A stretch of DNA of 64,000 bases from an uncultured Bacilli bacterium (GTDB taxonomy: Bacteria; Bacillota_I; Bacilli_A; RF39; UBA660), in assembly GCA_934182615.1 (NCBI GenBank), contig CAKPRO010000004.1, forward strand, positions 35,449 through 99,448, read 5' to 3'. A program made the translations under genes and the position numbers. This document shows, piece by piece, positions 24,588 through 33,184 of the stretch. Position 1 is the first letter of the stretch. Every line of letters starts with the position of its first letter. Under the pieces are notes generated by a model that made no database searches, was not told where the DNA came from, and saw only the letters and a list, made by a program, of their open reading frames with translations.

Positions 24588-24616
24588 ATTATCCCTCCTC
24601 AAGATATTTCCCTTTA

Positions 24617-24645
24617 ATTATACCAAATAATAAGGTATAAGTAAA
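24617..24645 (-). promoter_or_regulatory. promoter of the kinase-alaS operon
   Basis: Minus strand TTTACT (24640-24645), 17-base spacer, TATAAT (24617-24622) with extended TGG. Confidence 0.8.
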
Positions 24646-24715
24646 TTATTTTTTTCATATTATTTTACTAAAAGTTTACATCTGGTAAATTTATTAAAAA
24701 ATCTTTATATTTTCC

Positions 24716-24745
24716 TTGATAAAATTCCCTATAAAATGATATAAT
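24716..24745 (+). promoter_or_regulatory. promoter of the transglutaminase-like gene
   Basis: TTGATA (24716-24721), 18-base spacer, TATAAT (24740-24745). Divergent from the kinase-alaS promoter. Confidence 0.75.
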
Positions 24746-24764
24746 CTAATTAGAGGTGGAAGAT

Positions 24765-25703
24765 ATGAATAAAAAGAATAAAAATGGAAGATTAATTGTA
24801 GTTATGGGAGCACTTGCTATTATCATAGTAACAGTATGTGCTTTTAATAAAAATAACATTAGATATAAATATTATGAATATTCAATTGAAAAGAAATACT
24901 CTTCTTCCACTACTAACGAGTATTATGTTGATGATAACTTTAACTATGTAGATAATTATACCGGTATGGGCATAAATAATCGTAAAGAATTAATTAATTT
25001 TATATATTACACCTTAAATAGTGGTATACATCATACCGAAAGATATATCACTAAAGATTACATAAATTATCTAAATGATATCAATATGTTAACCATGAAT
25101 GATGGCGAAGGCTTTAAAGAGACAATATCCCTACTAAATAACTTTGTCCATCCATACAATAGTTCTAATAATATCAAATTAAATTATGGTGGTGAATATA
25201 AAATAGGAATAACCATCAATAAAGCCTATAGTGATGAAGAAATAACTAAAATAAATGAAGTCGTAGATAAAGTAATAAAAGAAAAAATAACCAATAATAT
25301 GCCTACTAAAGAAAAAATAAAAGTAATTCATGACTATATTATTGATAATGCCGAATATGATAAACTAAAATATGAAAACAAAAATGATACCACTTATAAA
25401 TCTAATACTGCTTATGGTGTTTTAATTGAAGGATATGGTACATGTAATGGTTATGCTGATGCAATGGCTATCTTCTTAAATAAATTAAATGTAATAAATT
25501 ATAAAATAAGTAATGAAGAACATATCTGGAACTTAGTATACCTTGATGGTAAATGGTATCACCTAGATTTAACTTGGGATGACCCAATAAGCGATATCAA
25601 TGTAAATAGAGATACTTACTTCTTAATAACCACTAGTACCTTAGAAAAAATAAATGATGGTACTCATAAATTTGATAAAAGTATTTATACTGAAGCTAAG
25701 TAA
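24765..25703 (+). CDS. membrane-anchored transglutaminase-like protein
   Basis: 312 aa. One N-terminal membrane helix (about residues 9-27) is followed by an extracellular region ending in a transglutaminase/protease-like core. The catalytic triad can be read: Cys in YGTCNGYADA, His in EEHIWNLVYL, Asp in YHLDLTWDDP. In bacteria such domains are usually thiol proteases or amidases acting on surface peptides rather than crosslinkers. The ATG at 24765 is preferred because GAGGTGG, which contains an in-frame GTG, is the ribosome site. Single-gene transcript, ended by the terminator at 25708-25740. Confidence 0.87.
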   Translation: MNKKNKNGRLIVVMGALAIIIVTVCAFNKNNIRYKYYEYSIEKKYSSSTTNEYYVDDNFNYVDNYTGMGINNRKELINFIYYTLNSGIHHTERYITKDYINYLNDINMLTMNDGEGFKETISLLNNFVHPYNSSNNIKLNYGGEYKIGITINKAYSDEEITKINEVVDKVIKEKITNNMPTKEKIKVIHDYIIDNAEYDKLKYENKNDTTYKSNTAYGVLIEGYGTCNGYADAMAIFLNKLNVINYKISNEEHIWNLVYLDGKWYHLDLTWDDPISDINVNRDTYFLITTSTLEKINDGTHKFDKSIYTEAK

Positions 25704-25707
25704 ATTA

Positions 25708-25740
25708 AAAGTCAATGTTTTGTTAAACACTGACTTTTTT
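25708..25740 (+). terminator. terminator between convergent genes
   Basis: AAAGTCA/TGACTTT hairpin with inner GTTT/AAAC pairs, followed on the plus strand by TTTTTT. It may also serve the minus-strand gene ending at 25739, with a weaker T-tract. Confidence 0.85.
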
Positions 25741-26332
25741 ATTCGACTTGAACCGCTGTTATTTTTACAATTAGGCTTATACTTGGTAAATCACTATGTT
25801 CTTTATTATAATCAAAGGCACGATTGCCCCATTTAGTATCTTCAGCATCGTTTCCACTTTCATATGGCCAAGCAACATTTATAGTAATAGTGGCTTCTCC
25901 ACCACCTTTGGAAATTATATCATTAGAAACATTAAAGTCTATGGTGAATGGATAATCATTTTTTATTTTATTTATTATTTGTTCATCTGTTAGATTTAAA
26001 TTTAATAAATTGTCTCCTAGTACAGTAGCTTTCTCTATTTCATATTTTATTCGAGCATCAGCCTCACCATTATTTGATGCCCTTAATACTTTTTGGTAAT
26101 TTTCCATACCTGGATATAAGGAATCTATATTTATTTCGATGTATTCTTCTACTGTTTCACCTGAGCCAACATCAAAATTAACATGCCAACTTCTTACTTT
26201 AGCGGTTATATTGTTCGATACTTTTGTAGAATAAATAAACCAAGCAAAACTATTTGAGGCTAATGTTATGGCAAGTAAGAATATTGTTCTAAGACGAATT
26301 CTTCTTTTTCTTTTTTTCTTTTTGTCATTCAA
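25739..26332 (-). CDS. exported TasA/camelysin-like protein
   Basis: 197 aa from a TTG start with AGGTG six bases upstream. A strongly basic N-terminus (KKKKRKRRIRLR) precedes one hydrophobic segment and an FAWFIYSTKVSNN junction. This junction resembles the ASNSFAWF/T-type signal of proteins processed by SipW, such as TasA and CalY fibre proteins. The mature part is beta-rich with no Cys. It is the last gene of the operon, immediately after the SipW-type peptidase gene (13 bases apart), which supports it being that peptidase's substrate. Fibre formation is inference. Confidence 0.68.
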   Translation of the reverse strand: MNDKKKKRKRRIRLRTIFLLAITLASNSFAWFIYSTKVSNNITAKVRSWHVNFDVGSGETVEEYIEINIDSLYPGMENYQKVLRASNNGEADARIKYEIEKATVLGDNLLNLNLTDEQIINKIKNDYPFTIDFNVSNDIISKGGGEATITINVAWPYESGNDAEDTKWGNRAFDYNKEHSDLPSISLIVKITAVQVE

Positions 26333-26345
26333 TAGTATCACCTAC

Positions 26346-26903
26346 TTAGACTTTTTTTTCTTTTCTTTCATCCACTATATCTATTACTTCCATTACCAGT
26401 AATATAGCAAATGGTACGAATACTACAAAGTAAAATCCATATGGATTATTTACAATCTTACTTATTAAACTTAAAATTTTACCTTTATATACAACTTTAC
26501 CTAATATTTGATTATCTTCTACTAACGGATCTTCAATATCATTAGCAATACCTTTGGTGTGAAAATATGATTTTCCTTGTTTTGATTCCTTTTTTATTAC
26601 TCTATGGGTTACTATTTTGCCGGCGAAATCATCTTTATTTCCTAAGTATACAACGTCATCGCCTACAACTATTTCTTTTGTATCAATATCTTTTGATATT
26701 ACCATATCGTATACTTTATATTCTGGTTCCATACTTTCTGTTATAATTGTGTAGATACTATATCCTCCTAGTGAAAGTTTGTTATTTGATATTCTTTGTA
26801 TAAAAATTATGCTAATTACTACCACTATGAACAAAGATATAATTGCTTTAATAACCATTAATATTATTTTTAAGGCTTTATTGTTTCTTATTCTTTCTAT
26901 CAT
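26346..26903 (-). CDS. SipW-type signal peptidase I
   Basis: About 185 aa. Two membrane segments flank the catalytic domain (N-terminal about residues 15-35, C-terminal about 155-175). The catalytic Ser is in ITESMEPEY, and THRVIKK has His in place of the general-base Lys of ordinary bacterial signal peptidases. This is the Ser-His type found in SipW, archaea and the ER. SipW enzymes process TasA-like proteins. The start is uncertain among nearby ATG codons; 26903 has the best spaced GGTG. It lies between the possible McrC-like gene and the TasA-like gene. Confidence 0.88.
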   Translation of the reverse strand: MIERIRNNKALKIILMVIKAIISLFIVVVISIIFIQRISNNKLSLGGYSIYTIITESMEPEYKVYDMVISKDIDTKEIVVGDDVVYLGNKDDFAGKIVTHRVIKKESKQGKSYFHTKGIANDIEDPLVEDNQILGKVVYKGKILSLISKIVNNPYGFYFVVFVPFAILLVMEVIDIVDERKEKKV

Positions 26904-26914
26904 ATTCATCACCA

Positions 26915-28030
26915 CTATATTTCTAATAATTTTATATTTTCTAAATATTTATCCATATATTTTTTATAAATATCTTCAATTTGTTTCTCATTTACTACAG
27001 TTTTATATTTTACTATGCTATATTGTTTATCTATTAAATCTTTTAATTTCTTTTCGTCAATACTTGAATCTAGTGTCATAACTTTTTCAATCATATTGCC
27101 TACTAATTTTTCGGATAATTCTGTCTTATCTATTTTTTCTTCTGTTTTATCTATAGAGTCTAGAACAAGATAATCAAGCAGGAAAGACTCATCAATTAGT
27201 TTTTTGATATTACCATCATCATAGTAATCTTTACTTCCTTTATCTTTCTTTGTATCATCTTCCATGTGTGATTGCATATAATTCCAAAGCTTTACAGCAT
27301 ATTGAAAGTTAACGTTTTTAAGTATTACATTAGTTTTTTTAATCGGAGATGTTACTAATGATATATGTTTTTTATCTATAGTCTGATAAACAGATGATGA
27401 TGTTAGGTCTGATATTTGAGTTTCTAGTTTTTCTATTCTTTCTGATATAGTTAATCCTGACTCATCTTTATTACTTTTTTTATCATCTCTTTTAGAATTG
27501 ATAGTCATATTGATATCTATATTTTCTTTACCAATATTGCTTTTAGCACTATATTCTAATGTTTTGTCATCTTTACTATAAGACTCTTCTACTAGATTAC
27601 GCTTTTTTCTATCAATATAGAATTTCATATTTTTTATTAGACTATAGATAAAACGATTCTCATATGTATCAAAGCTTTCTTCTTTATTGATATTTAATAT
27701 TTTGCTAGGACGTACATCTCCTGTTTCTTTATTATAGTCTTGTATTAGATTAGTATTCTTTGATAAATGTTTAATGCTTTCTACTGTTACACGGCGAGCT
27801 AATTCTATTTTTACAATATCTTCTTCATTTACTATAAAACGGTTGGGATTTCTTAAAATATTGTCTAGATATCTTATGGTATCTTCCATTATTTCAAGCC
27901 ATTCAAAGTTTGTATTTACTCTATCATATGCAGTCTTTACATGAAGATTAGAATTTATGTTTTCGGAAAACTTATTATTTTTTTCATCATTTGTTTTAGT
28001 ATATAAGTCTATTATTTCTAATTCTTTCAT
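26915..28030 (-). CDS. possible DUF2357/McrC-like partner of the AAA+ ATPase
   Basis: 371 aa, soluble, highly charged. A segment reading SFDTYENRFIYSLIKNMKFY and a later NFQYAVKLWNYMQSH resemble the ENRF and xxYRxVxxxW stretches of DUF2357 proteins, which usually accompany McrB-like ATPases. I see no PD-(D/E)xK nuclease motif, and a coiled-coil-like insert (ISERIEKLETQISDLTSS) lies in the middle. It stands ten bases downstream of the McrB-like gene in the operon. The assignment is tentative. It may act as adaptor or regulator of the AAA+ ring rather than as a nuclease. Confidence 0.5.
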   Translation of the reverse strand: MKELEIIDLYTKTNDEKNNKFSENINSNLHVKTAYDRVNTNFEWLEIMEDTIRYLDNILRNPNRFIVNEEDIVKIELARRVTVESIKHLSKNTNLIQDYNKETGDVRPSKILNINKEESFDTYENRFIYSLIKNMKFYIDRKKRNLVEESYSKDDKTLEYSAKSNIGKENIDINMTINSKRDDKKSNKDESGLTISERIEKLETQISDLTSSSVYQTIDKKHISLVTSPIKKTNVILKNVNFQYAVKLWNYMQSHMEDDTKKDKGSKDYYDDGNIKKLIDESFLLDYLVLDSIDKTEEKIDKTELSEKLVGNMIEKVMTLDSSIDEKKLKDLIDKQYSIVKYKTVVNEKQIEDIYKKYMDKYLENIKLLEI

Positions 28031-28040
28031 TGCACTCCTC

Positions 28041-29564
28041 CTATGTTAATTTTTTCAATCTAAGTAAATACTCTTCGCATTCTTTCATTTTTCCTTTACC
28101 AAATGTTTTGTCTAAGAATTCTATATATCCATCTATTTCATCTCTAATATATGATATATTTAATTGCTCAAATTTTCTTAATATTTTTCTGGCTATAAAG
28201 TAGTCTACACCATCTACTTCATCACCACCACAGGCAACATATACTGGTACGAACTTTTTCATATGGGCTACTATACGATTACCAAAAGCAATTCTAAAGT
28301 GTTTGATAACGTAATCATCCATTTCATTTATTTTATTTAATGTTTCTTCGGATATTGGATTATCTTTCATTGCATCACTAAATAATTTATCTAAATATGA
28401 ATAATTTATGTCTTGAGCCTCAGTATCTATTGGTTCAAATACCTGGCCTTTATCATTAATATCTAGAGGCATAGCTCTATCATATACTTTATCTGTTACC
28501 ATGAAGGTAGAGTCATCGTTATTGATTGTTCCAATGTACCATACGTTAGCAGGTATCTTTAATTTACCATCAACAATGTTTTTAGGATCATCAGGCCAAG
28601 AACTAGATACTAATTCTACTATCCACTCATCTTTGTTAGGCATCTCTAGAATAGATAACATTTCAGCAAAATAATATTCTACCCTGGAGATATTCATTTC
28701 GTCTAGGATTACTGTATATATATCGTCAGTATAACCTGCTACATAAAGTTCTTTTAATACTTCTGTTTCATTGAACTTTTTAGTAAATTCGTTGAAGTAA
28801 CCAAATAACTCAGTTCTATCTCTCCATGACGGTTGTACTGATGCAACGCAGGAATCGTGTTTCAAAAATTTTCCCCAAGCATAGGCTAATGAAGTTTTAC
28901 CAGTACCAGATATACCTTGTAATATTACTAGTTTTGTTGAAGCTAGGGCTGATATGAATAGTCTTATCATTTCTGGTTTATAGTATAATTTTAATTTAGA
29001 AGCAGCAAAGTTTCTAAATGTTTCTACTAATTCTTCAAGGGTGAAGCTATCACCATAATTTACTACTTTATATTTAGCAAATTCAGTATCAACAGCGGTT
29101 AATTTAGGAAATCTACTCTTAGTAGTATCAACATCTTCTTTTGGTTTGTCAGAGGCTTCTACTTCAGGTGATTCTCCTGGTTTTAATCCTAACTGTGATA
29201 CTTTCATAGCAAGAATGCTTTCTTTTTCGGCCATAAGATCCGCTACTTGGTTGTTTAGTGAAGCTACTTCTTCAAGAAGTGATTCTTCTTCGATTACGGA
29301 TTTATGAAATTTTAAATATTTTCTAATTATAAAATAGATTATAAAACCTAAGCCACCTATTATGGCTAATACAATTACTACTGCTAAAACTACTAATATC
29401 CATTCAGGAACAGTGAAATCATCTTTGTAAAAGTTAAGTATTGCTACATATTCCTTGATATTAAACATATTAATTATACCATTTATAAATCCTTTGAACA
29501 TCAGTATGAAAGATGTAAAAAATTGTTCTAAAAATTCATATAAAAATCTAAAAAATGTATCCAT
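28041..29564 (-). CDS. membrane-anchored McrB-like AAA+ ATPase
   Basis: 507 aa. Two hydrophobic segments lie in the N-terminal 85 residues (roughly 8-28 and 55-83), then a coiled coil (about 90-120). From residue 190 there is an AAA_5/McrB-type ATPase: Walker A LQGISGTGKTSLAYAWGK, SWRDRTELFGYFN, Walker B VILDEMNISRVEYYFAE, and GTINNDDSTF in place of the McrB signature TMNTADRS. McrB proteins in restriction systems are cytoplasmic; a membrane anchor suggests remodelling at the envelope. It is placed centrally in an operon with exported proteins and signal-peptidase homologues. NTP specificity (GTP or ATP) cannot be told. Confidence 0.85.
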   Translation of the reverse strand: MDTFFRFLYEFLEQFFTSFILMFKGFINGIINMFNIKEYVAILNFYKDDFTVPEWILVVLAVVIVLAIIGGLGFIIYFIIRKYLKFHKSVIEEESLLEEVASLNNQVADLMAEKESILAMKVSQLGLKPGESPEVEASDKPKEDVDTTKSRFPKLTAVDTEFAKYKVVNYGDSFTLEELVETFRNFAASKLKLYYKPEMIRLFISALASTKLVILQGISGTGKTSLAYAWGKFLKHDSCVASVQPSWRDRTELFGYFNEFTKKFNETEVLKELYVAGYTDDIYTVILDEMNISRVEYYFAEMLSILEMPNKDEWIVELVSSSWPDDPKNIVDGKLKIPANVWYIGTINNDDSTFMVTDKVYDRAMPLDINDKGQVFEPIDTEAQDINYSYLDKLFSDAMKDNPISEETLNKINEMDDYVIKHFRIAFGNRIVAHMKKFVPVYVACGGDEVDGVDYFIARKILRKFEQLNISYIRDEIDGYIEFLDKTFGKGKMKECEEYLLRLKKLT

Positions 29565-29576
29565 ACTACACCTACT

Positions 29577-30554
29577 TTACTCTTCTATTATTATTTTATC
29601 TTCGTTAAAGAAGTCTTTTTTTGTTTTATCTATAATTATATATTTAAATATATCAAGCCATAATCTATTTTGTTTATCATAGTTATATTTTTCATCTATT
29701 ATTACCGCTACTTGAAAGCCATCTTTTATCCAATTATTAATTTGTTCTTTATACATTAAGTAATCAGAATACTTAAATTTTATTACAATATTATTTTTAA
29801 TTGCTTCATCATTTATAATATTTATTAATCTATTTAATTTTTGCTCTTTTTCAAAAATACTTATTGGAAAATCTACTATATAATTTATATCAAAATTTCC
29901 TGATATGATATTTTCTAAAATTAACTTAGATGTTAAATAGTATAATATGAAGTTTTTTTGTTCATTGACTAGACCTTCATTGTAAACTTTGTTAATAGAA
30001 TAATCACTATATATTTTATTAAACTTTATAGTATTATCTAATTTAACATTATATACATTCTTGTCATTGGTTTGATTTAATTTTAAGGTGAATTTTTCGC
30101 TGTCAAATGCTTTTAGATATTTGTCTTTTCTGATTTCATTTTCTTTTACCAGATTATAAAGGGTATCTGAAAAAGTATCTTCATTTAGTCCTAGCGTTTT
30201 ATTGCGATATTCATCAATTTCTAAAATTATTTCTTTTAGCAATTCATATGAAGTAACATTATCAAAGCATAATATATATTTAAAAAGATAAAATGTATTT
30301 TTTACTTTAAATACTATGTCTTCATCTGCATCTTCTTTTATTTCAATAGCTTTTTGCTTTAAGTAATAATTTATATTTGATTCAAAATTTTTATATTTAG
30401 TATCTTCATTATTGTAGTAACGAATATTTATATATTCCTCTAATAAGGGGTCTACTATTTTTTTGGAATAGTATTTATCTAATATAATTTTTAAATATTT
30501 TATTATATTTTTTTTAGAGAAATCTATATATTCTTTTGCTATATTATTAGCCAT
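29577..30554 (-). CDS. unknown cytoplasmic helical protein
   Basis: 325 aa, no signal peptide or membrane segment, rich in Ile, Lys, Asn and Tyr. Predicted mostly helical by eye, ending in an alpha/beta-looking region (FQVAVIIDEKYNYDKQNRLW). I recognise no family. It starts 11 bases after the exported-protein gene and ends 12 bases before the McrB-like gene, so it is firmly part of this operon. Its position suggests a cytoplasmic partner of the AAA+ ATPase. The ATG follows GGTGGTG. Confidence 0.75.
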   Translation of the reverse strand: MANNIAKEYIDFSKKNIIKYLKIILDKYYSKKIVDPLLEEYINIRYYNNEDTKYKNFESNINYYLKQKAIEIKEDADEDIVFKVKNTFYLFKYILCFDNVTSYELLKEIILEIDEYRNKTLGLNEDTFSDTLYNLVKENEIRKDKYLKAFDSEKFTLKLNQTNDKNVYNVKLDNTIKFNKIYSDYSINKVYNEGLVNEQKNFILYYLTSKLILENIISGNFDINYIVDFPISIFEKEQKLNRLINIINDEAIKNNIVIKFKYSDYLMYKEQINNWIKDGFQVAVIIDEKYNYDKQNRLWLDIFKYIIIDKTKKDFFNEDKIIIEE

Positions 30555-30565
30555 TTTTTCACCAC

Positions 30566-31570
30566 CTATTCTGAATGACTAAATTCTACTACTGATGTAT
30601 CATTAATTATTGGAAAAGTATAATCATTATTTACATCTACTTTGTAAAATTTTACTACCTCACTTGACTCTGAGTCCATTCTAAATGTTATGCTATCTAT
30701 ATAGTCATATCCATTTATATTAGTTGTTGTATAACTTTCTTTTTTTAAATATGCTGTGTTTGTCGTATCCAAAATTACAACTTCTGGATTAAACTTTAAT
30801 GTTACCTCAGAAGAAAGGCATTTTCTTTTATTTTCTTCTGATAGTGCTATGTATGTTAATCTATCTATCCTATCATTTAATTTGTAATCATCAAAGGCTT
30901 CTTTTACTAAATAATAATCTATTGTATTTGTTATATTGAAATTGAAATATGGCCTTCCAACTTTATCATCTATGGTATATGATAAACCACTTTTCCCTAC
31001 TTTTAATATAAATCTTCCTCTTAGCGTTTTCTTATATGGATAAGTACTTTTTACAGTAATCTCAATAAAAGCTTCATCTCCTACTTCAAAAACTGTATTC
31101 GGATTTAGAACTGCATTAAATGTATTTGTTTCATCATCAGTATGAAGCGTGCCTCCTGTGCTACTTACGCTACATAGTACGTTGTCAGAGCATACATAAC
31201 TTACTTCATAATTTATATCACTATTAGAATGAATCAAGTTGTTCTTTTTATTATTTAAATTTATTGTTATGGTATAAGGGTCTACTGCTGACCAATTATC
31301 AATTTGGTATATGGCTCTATTTGTAGTTAATTTATCACTATTGAAATAAAAGTTTTTAGTGGTTAAATAAAAATCTCTTATTTCATTATATATATATCTT
31401 CCATATGATATAGTGGTTATTACAAGCACTATAATTACTCCTAATGCTATATATCCTTTTTTACCATACTTATCAAGTCTTTTCTTTTGCTCCAATATTT
31501 TTTCTTTAATTTCTAATTTTGATAGATACTTTTTTATCTTTTTTAGTTTCTTTTTTAATTTCTTTTTCAT
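30566..31570 (-). CDS. single-span exported protein, Lys-rich N-tail
   Basis: 334 aa. A very basic cytoplasmic tail of about 40 residues (MKKKLKKKLKKIKKYLSK) is followed by one membrane helix (about 42-60). An extracellular beta-rich region of 270 residues carries Cys in SYVCSDNVLCSVSS and ENKRKCLSS. The Thr/Asn/Asp-rich composition recalls surface or fibre proteins. No sorting signal is seen at the C-terminus, so the N-terminal helix probably anchors it or is a processing site for the peptidase of this operon. The ribosome site is weak. Confidence 0.78.
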   Translation of the reverse strand: MKKKLKKKLKKIKKYLSKLEIKEKILEQKKRLDKYGKKGYIALGVIIVLVITTISYGRYIYNEIRDFYLTTKNFYFNSDKLTTNRAIYQIDNWSAVDPYTITINLNNKKNNLIHSNSDINYEVSYVCSDNVLCSVSSTGGTLHTDDETNTFNAVLNPNTVFEVGDEAFIEITVKSTYPYKKTLRGRFILKVGKSGLSYTIDDKVGRPYFNFNITNTIDYYLVKEAFDDYKLNDRIDRLTYIALSEENKRKCLSSEVTLKFNPEVVILDTTNTAYLKKESYTTTNINGYDYIDSITFRMDSESSEVVKFYKVDVNNDYTFPIINDTSVVEFSHSE

Positions 31571-31578
31571 AAAATTAT

Positions 31579-32076
31579 TTATCTTTTCTTTACTTCTTTA
31601 AAAATAGCATATAGTTCATAAACAAAGGCTACTAACATTGGAAATATTATGATAAATAAGTATCCCCATTTTGATGTTAATGTATTAAATACTGTTCCTA
31701 ATGTCTTATAGGATGTTGTATCTTGTTTTCTTCCTAAAATGTTTTCACTTGATAATATTAAATCATTTTCTAGTTGGACTTCTTTTTCTTCGTTATTTAT
31801 TTCTTCTATATTTTTTATTTTAGCATATTTTACAGTCGTTGTAGCAGCATATGTATCATAATAAAATACATAATCATTAACTTTTAAATCAGGATATTTT
31901 TTGACAATTAATAAATCACTTTCTTTAAAATCTGAATTTTTATTTTTTATTGTTAATATGTATTTATTATTTATTTCTGCTACATTGTATTTATTATAAG
32001 AAAGCAAAGTATAAGTAACTATTATCACTACTAAAAAATACAAAATAATTAAAATATTTGTCACTACTTTTTTCAT
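31579..32076 (-). CDS. degenerate S26 signal-peptidase-like membrane protein
   Basis: 165 aa with the shape of a SipW-type peptidase: N-terminal membrane helix (about 5-27), beta-rich middle, C-terminal membrane helix (about 138-158) and short basic tail. The middle follows the family order (SDLLIVKKYPDLKVNDYVFYYD; later ILGRKQDTTSYKTLGTV). The Ser-Met-x-Pro catalytic motif is not present (TIKNKNSDFKES instead), nor is a THRV-type His (VKYAKIKN). It is probably catalytically dead and could act as a chaperone or regulator of the active SipW-type enzyme at 26346. It is the first gene of the operon. Confidence 0.6.
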   Translation of the reverse strand: MKKVVTNILIILYFLVVIIVTYTLLSYNKYNVAEINNKYILTIKNKNSDFKESDLLIVKKYPDLKVNDYVFYYDTYAATTTVKYAKIKNIEEINNEEKEVQLENDLILSSENILGRKQDTTSYKTLGTVFNTLTSKWGYLFIIIFPMLVAFVYELYAIFKEVKKR

Positions 32077-32091
32077 TCTACCACCATTATA

Positions 32092-32121
32092 AGTATATCA
32101 TACTTTTGTAATTTGTGTAAA
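32092..32121 (-). promoter_or_regulatory. promoter of the McrB-like/SipW operon
   Basis: Minus strand TTTACA (32116-32121), 18-base spacer, TATACT (32092-32097), with extended TGA before the -10. It drives the seven genes from 32076 down to 25739; no terminator-like hairpin with T-run was noticed between them. Confidence 0.75.
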
Positions 32122-32153
32122 GAAAAGAATAAGAATTTAAATTTTCTTATTCT
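32121..32153 (-). terminator. terminator after ClpA-like AAA gene
   Basis: Minus strand AGAATAAGAA/TTCTTATTCT hairpin followed by TTTTC. It separates the ftsY operon from the McrB-like/SipW operon. Confidence 0.78.
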
Positions 32154-33040
32154 ATTTTAATATTCTCTTGGCTTAATTCTTCTTTAAATGTTTCCTTAAA
32201 GTTTACTAATTCTTTCCTTATAACATCAGGATATACGGCTTTCGTAGTTCTTATTGCATCATAAATATTTTTGAAATCTATTGTTTTTCTATCTTCATAT
32301 ATTGCATTTGAAAAACATTGTCTTAGTATGACCAAAGCAATATCAGGATATCTCGATGAAATTTCATATACTCTTTTAAATTCTGTTGTCATATTTACGA
32401 TAAATTTCATTATTTTTTCTTTAATAAAGTCAGTATAAGGTAGAATTACGCCTGTTTGTTTTTCTAACTTTGGTAATGTTTTGAGTAGTATTTCCACTGT
32501 CATTTCTTCTGTTGGCTCAGATACATCTACTTTTTCAAACCTTCTTAAGAAAGCCTTATCACGCATAATATATCTTTCATATTCATATGTAGTAGTGGCT
32601 CCAATCATTTTGATTGTTCCTCTACTCAAACCTTCTTTAAACATATTTGCTAAATCGAGTGCTCCAGCGGCATCATTTCCTATTAATGTATGAATCTCAT
32701 CTATAAAAAGAATTACTTTTTCTTTCTGTTTTAATTCCTCTACTAATTTTAAAACTCTATTCTCTTCACCATTATTTGTTAATAATGCTGTAGTATTTAT
32801 TCTATATATGGTATAACCATCTAGTGCCTTTGGTACTTCATGTCGTTGAATCCGATATGCTAATCCCTCAACAATAGCAGTTTTACCTATACCTGGTTTA
32901 CCTACTAAGACGGCTGATTTTTCAGGAGTTAATAATACTAGTATTAGCTTCTTTATTTCCTCATCACGAGCTATAGCAGGATTTGTTATATATTCAACTT
33001 CTGTTAAATTATCTGAAAATCTTTCTAAAATACTTTCCAT
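32147..33040 (-). CDS. stand-alone ClpA/ClpB-D1-like AAA+ protein
   Basis: 297 aa that correspond to just the first AAA+ module of Clp/Hsp100 proteins. Walker A is VGKPGIGKTAIVEGLA, Walker B VILFIDEIHTLIG, then MIGATTTYEYERYIMRDKAFLRRFE with sensor and Arg-finger residues, and a small helical lid. The Clp N-domain, the second AAA module and the ClpP-binding loop are absent. A stand-alone D1-like ATPase may be an assembly or disassembly factor, as in type VI/VII secretion or MoxR-like proteins. The ATG overlaps the TAA of a 44-aa membrane protein. It is the last gene of the ftsY operon. Confidence 0.85.
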   Translation of the reverse strand: MESILERFSDNLTEVEYITNPAIARDEEIKKLILVLLTPEKSAVLVGKPGIGKTAIVEGLAYRIQRHEVPKALDGYTIYRINTTALLTNNGEENRVLKLVEELKQKEKVILFIDEIHTLIGNDAAGALDLANMFKEGLSRGTIKMIGATTTYEYERYIMRDKAFLRRFEKVDVSEPTEEMTVEILLKTLPKLEKQTGVILPYTDFIKEKIMKFIVNMTTEFKRVYEISSRYPDIALVILRQCFSNAIYEDRKTIDFKNIYDAIRTTKAVYPDVIRKELVNFKETFKEELSQENIKIE

Positions 33041-33174
33041 TACATACCTCCTATTGAAAGAAGAATTAGCATTAAGCCAACTAGCATTATACTTGATAGA
33101 AACATTGCATCTAAAAAGCCACCACTAGTTCTTTTTTTATAGTCATAATATACTTTACTTTTTTTATTTGGCAT
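33040..33174 (-). CDS. 44-aa single-span membrane protein
   Basis: A short gene read directly: ATG at 33174 with GAGGAG seven bases upstream; TAA overlapping the start of the AAA gene (TAATG). The product begins MPNKKSKVYYDYKKRTSGG and ends with one hydrophobic helix (MFLSSIMLVGLMLILLSIGG). Tight translational coupling to the AAA+ gene suggests it anchors or recruits that ATPase to the membrane. Confidence 0.72.
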   Translation of the reverse strand: MPNKKSKVYYDYKKRTSGGFLDAMFLSSIMLVGLMLILLSIGGM

Positions 33175-33184
33175 AATTTCTCCT

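Noticed and set aside
26915..29564. Classical McrBC restriction system
   Set aside because: The ATPase has membrane anchors and the partner shows no PD-(D/E)xK nuclease motif; the operon context is export, not restriction.
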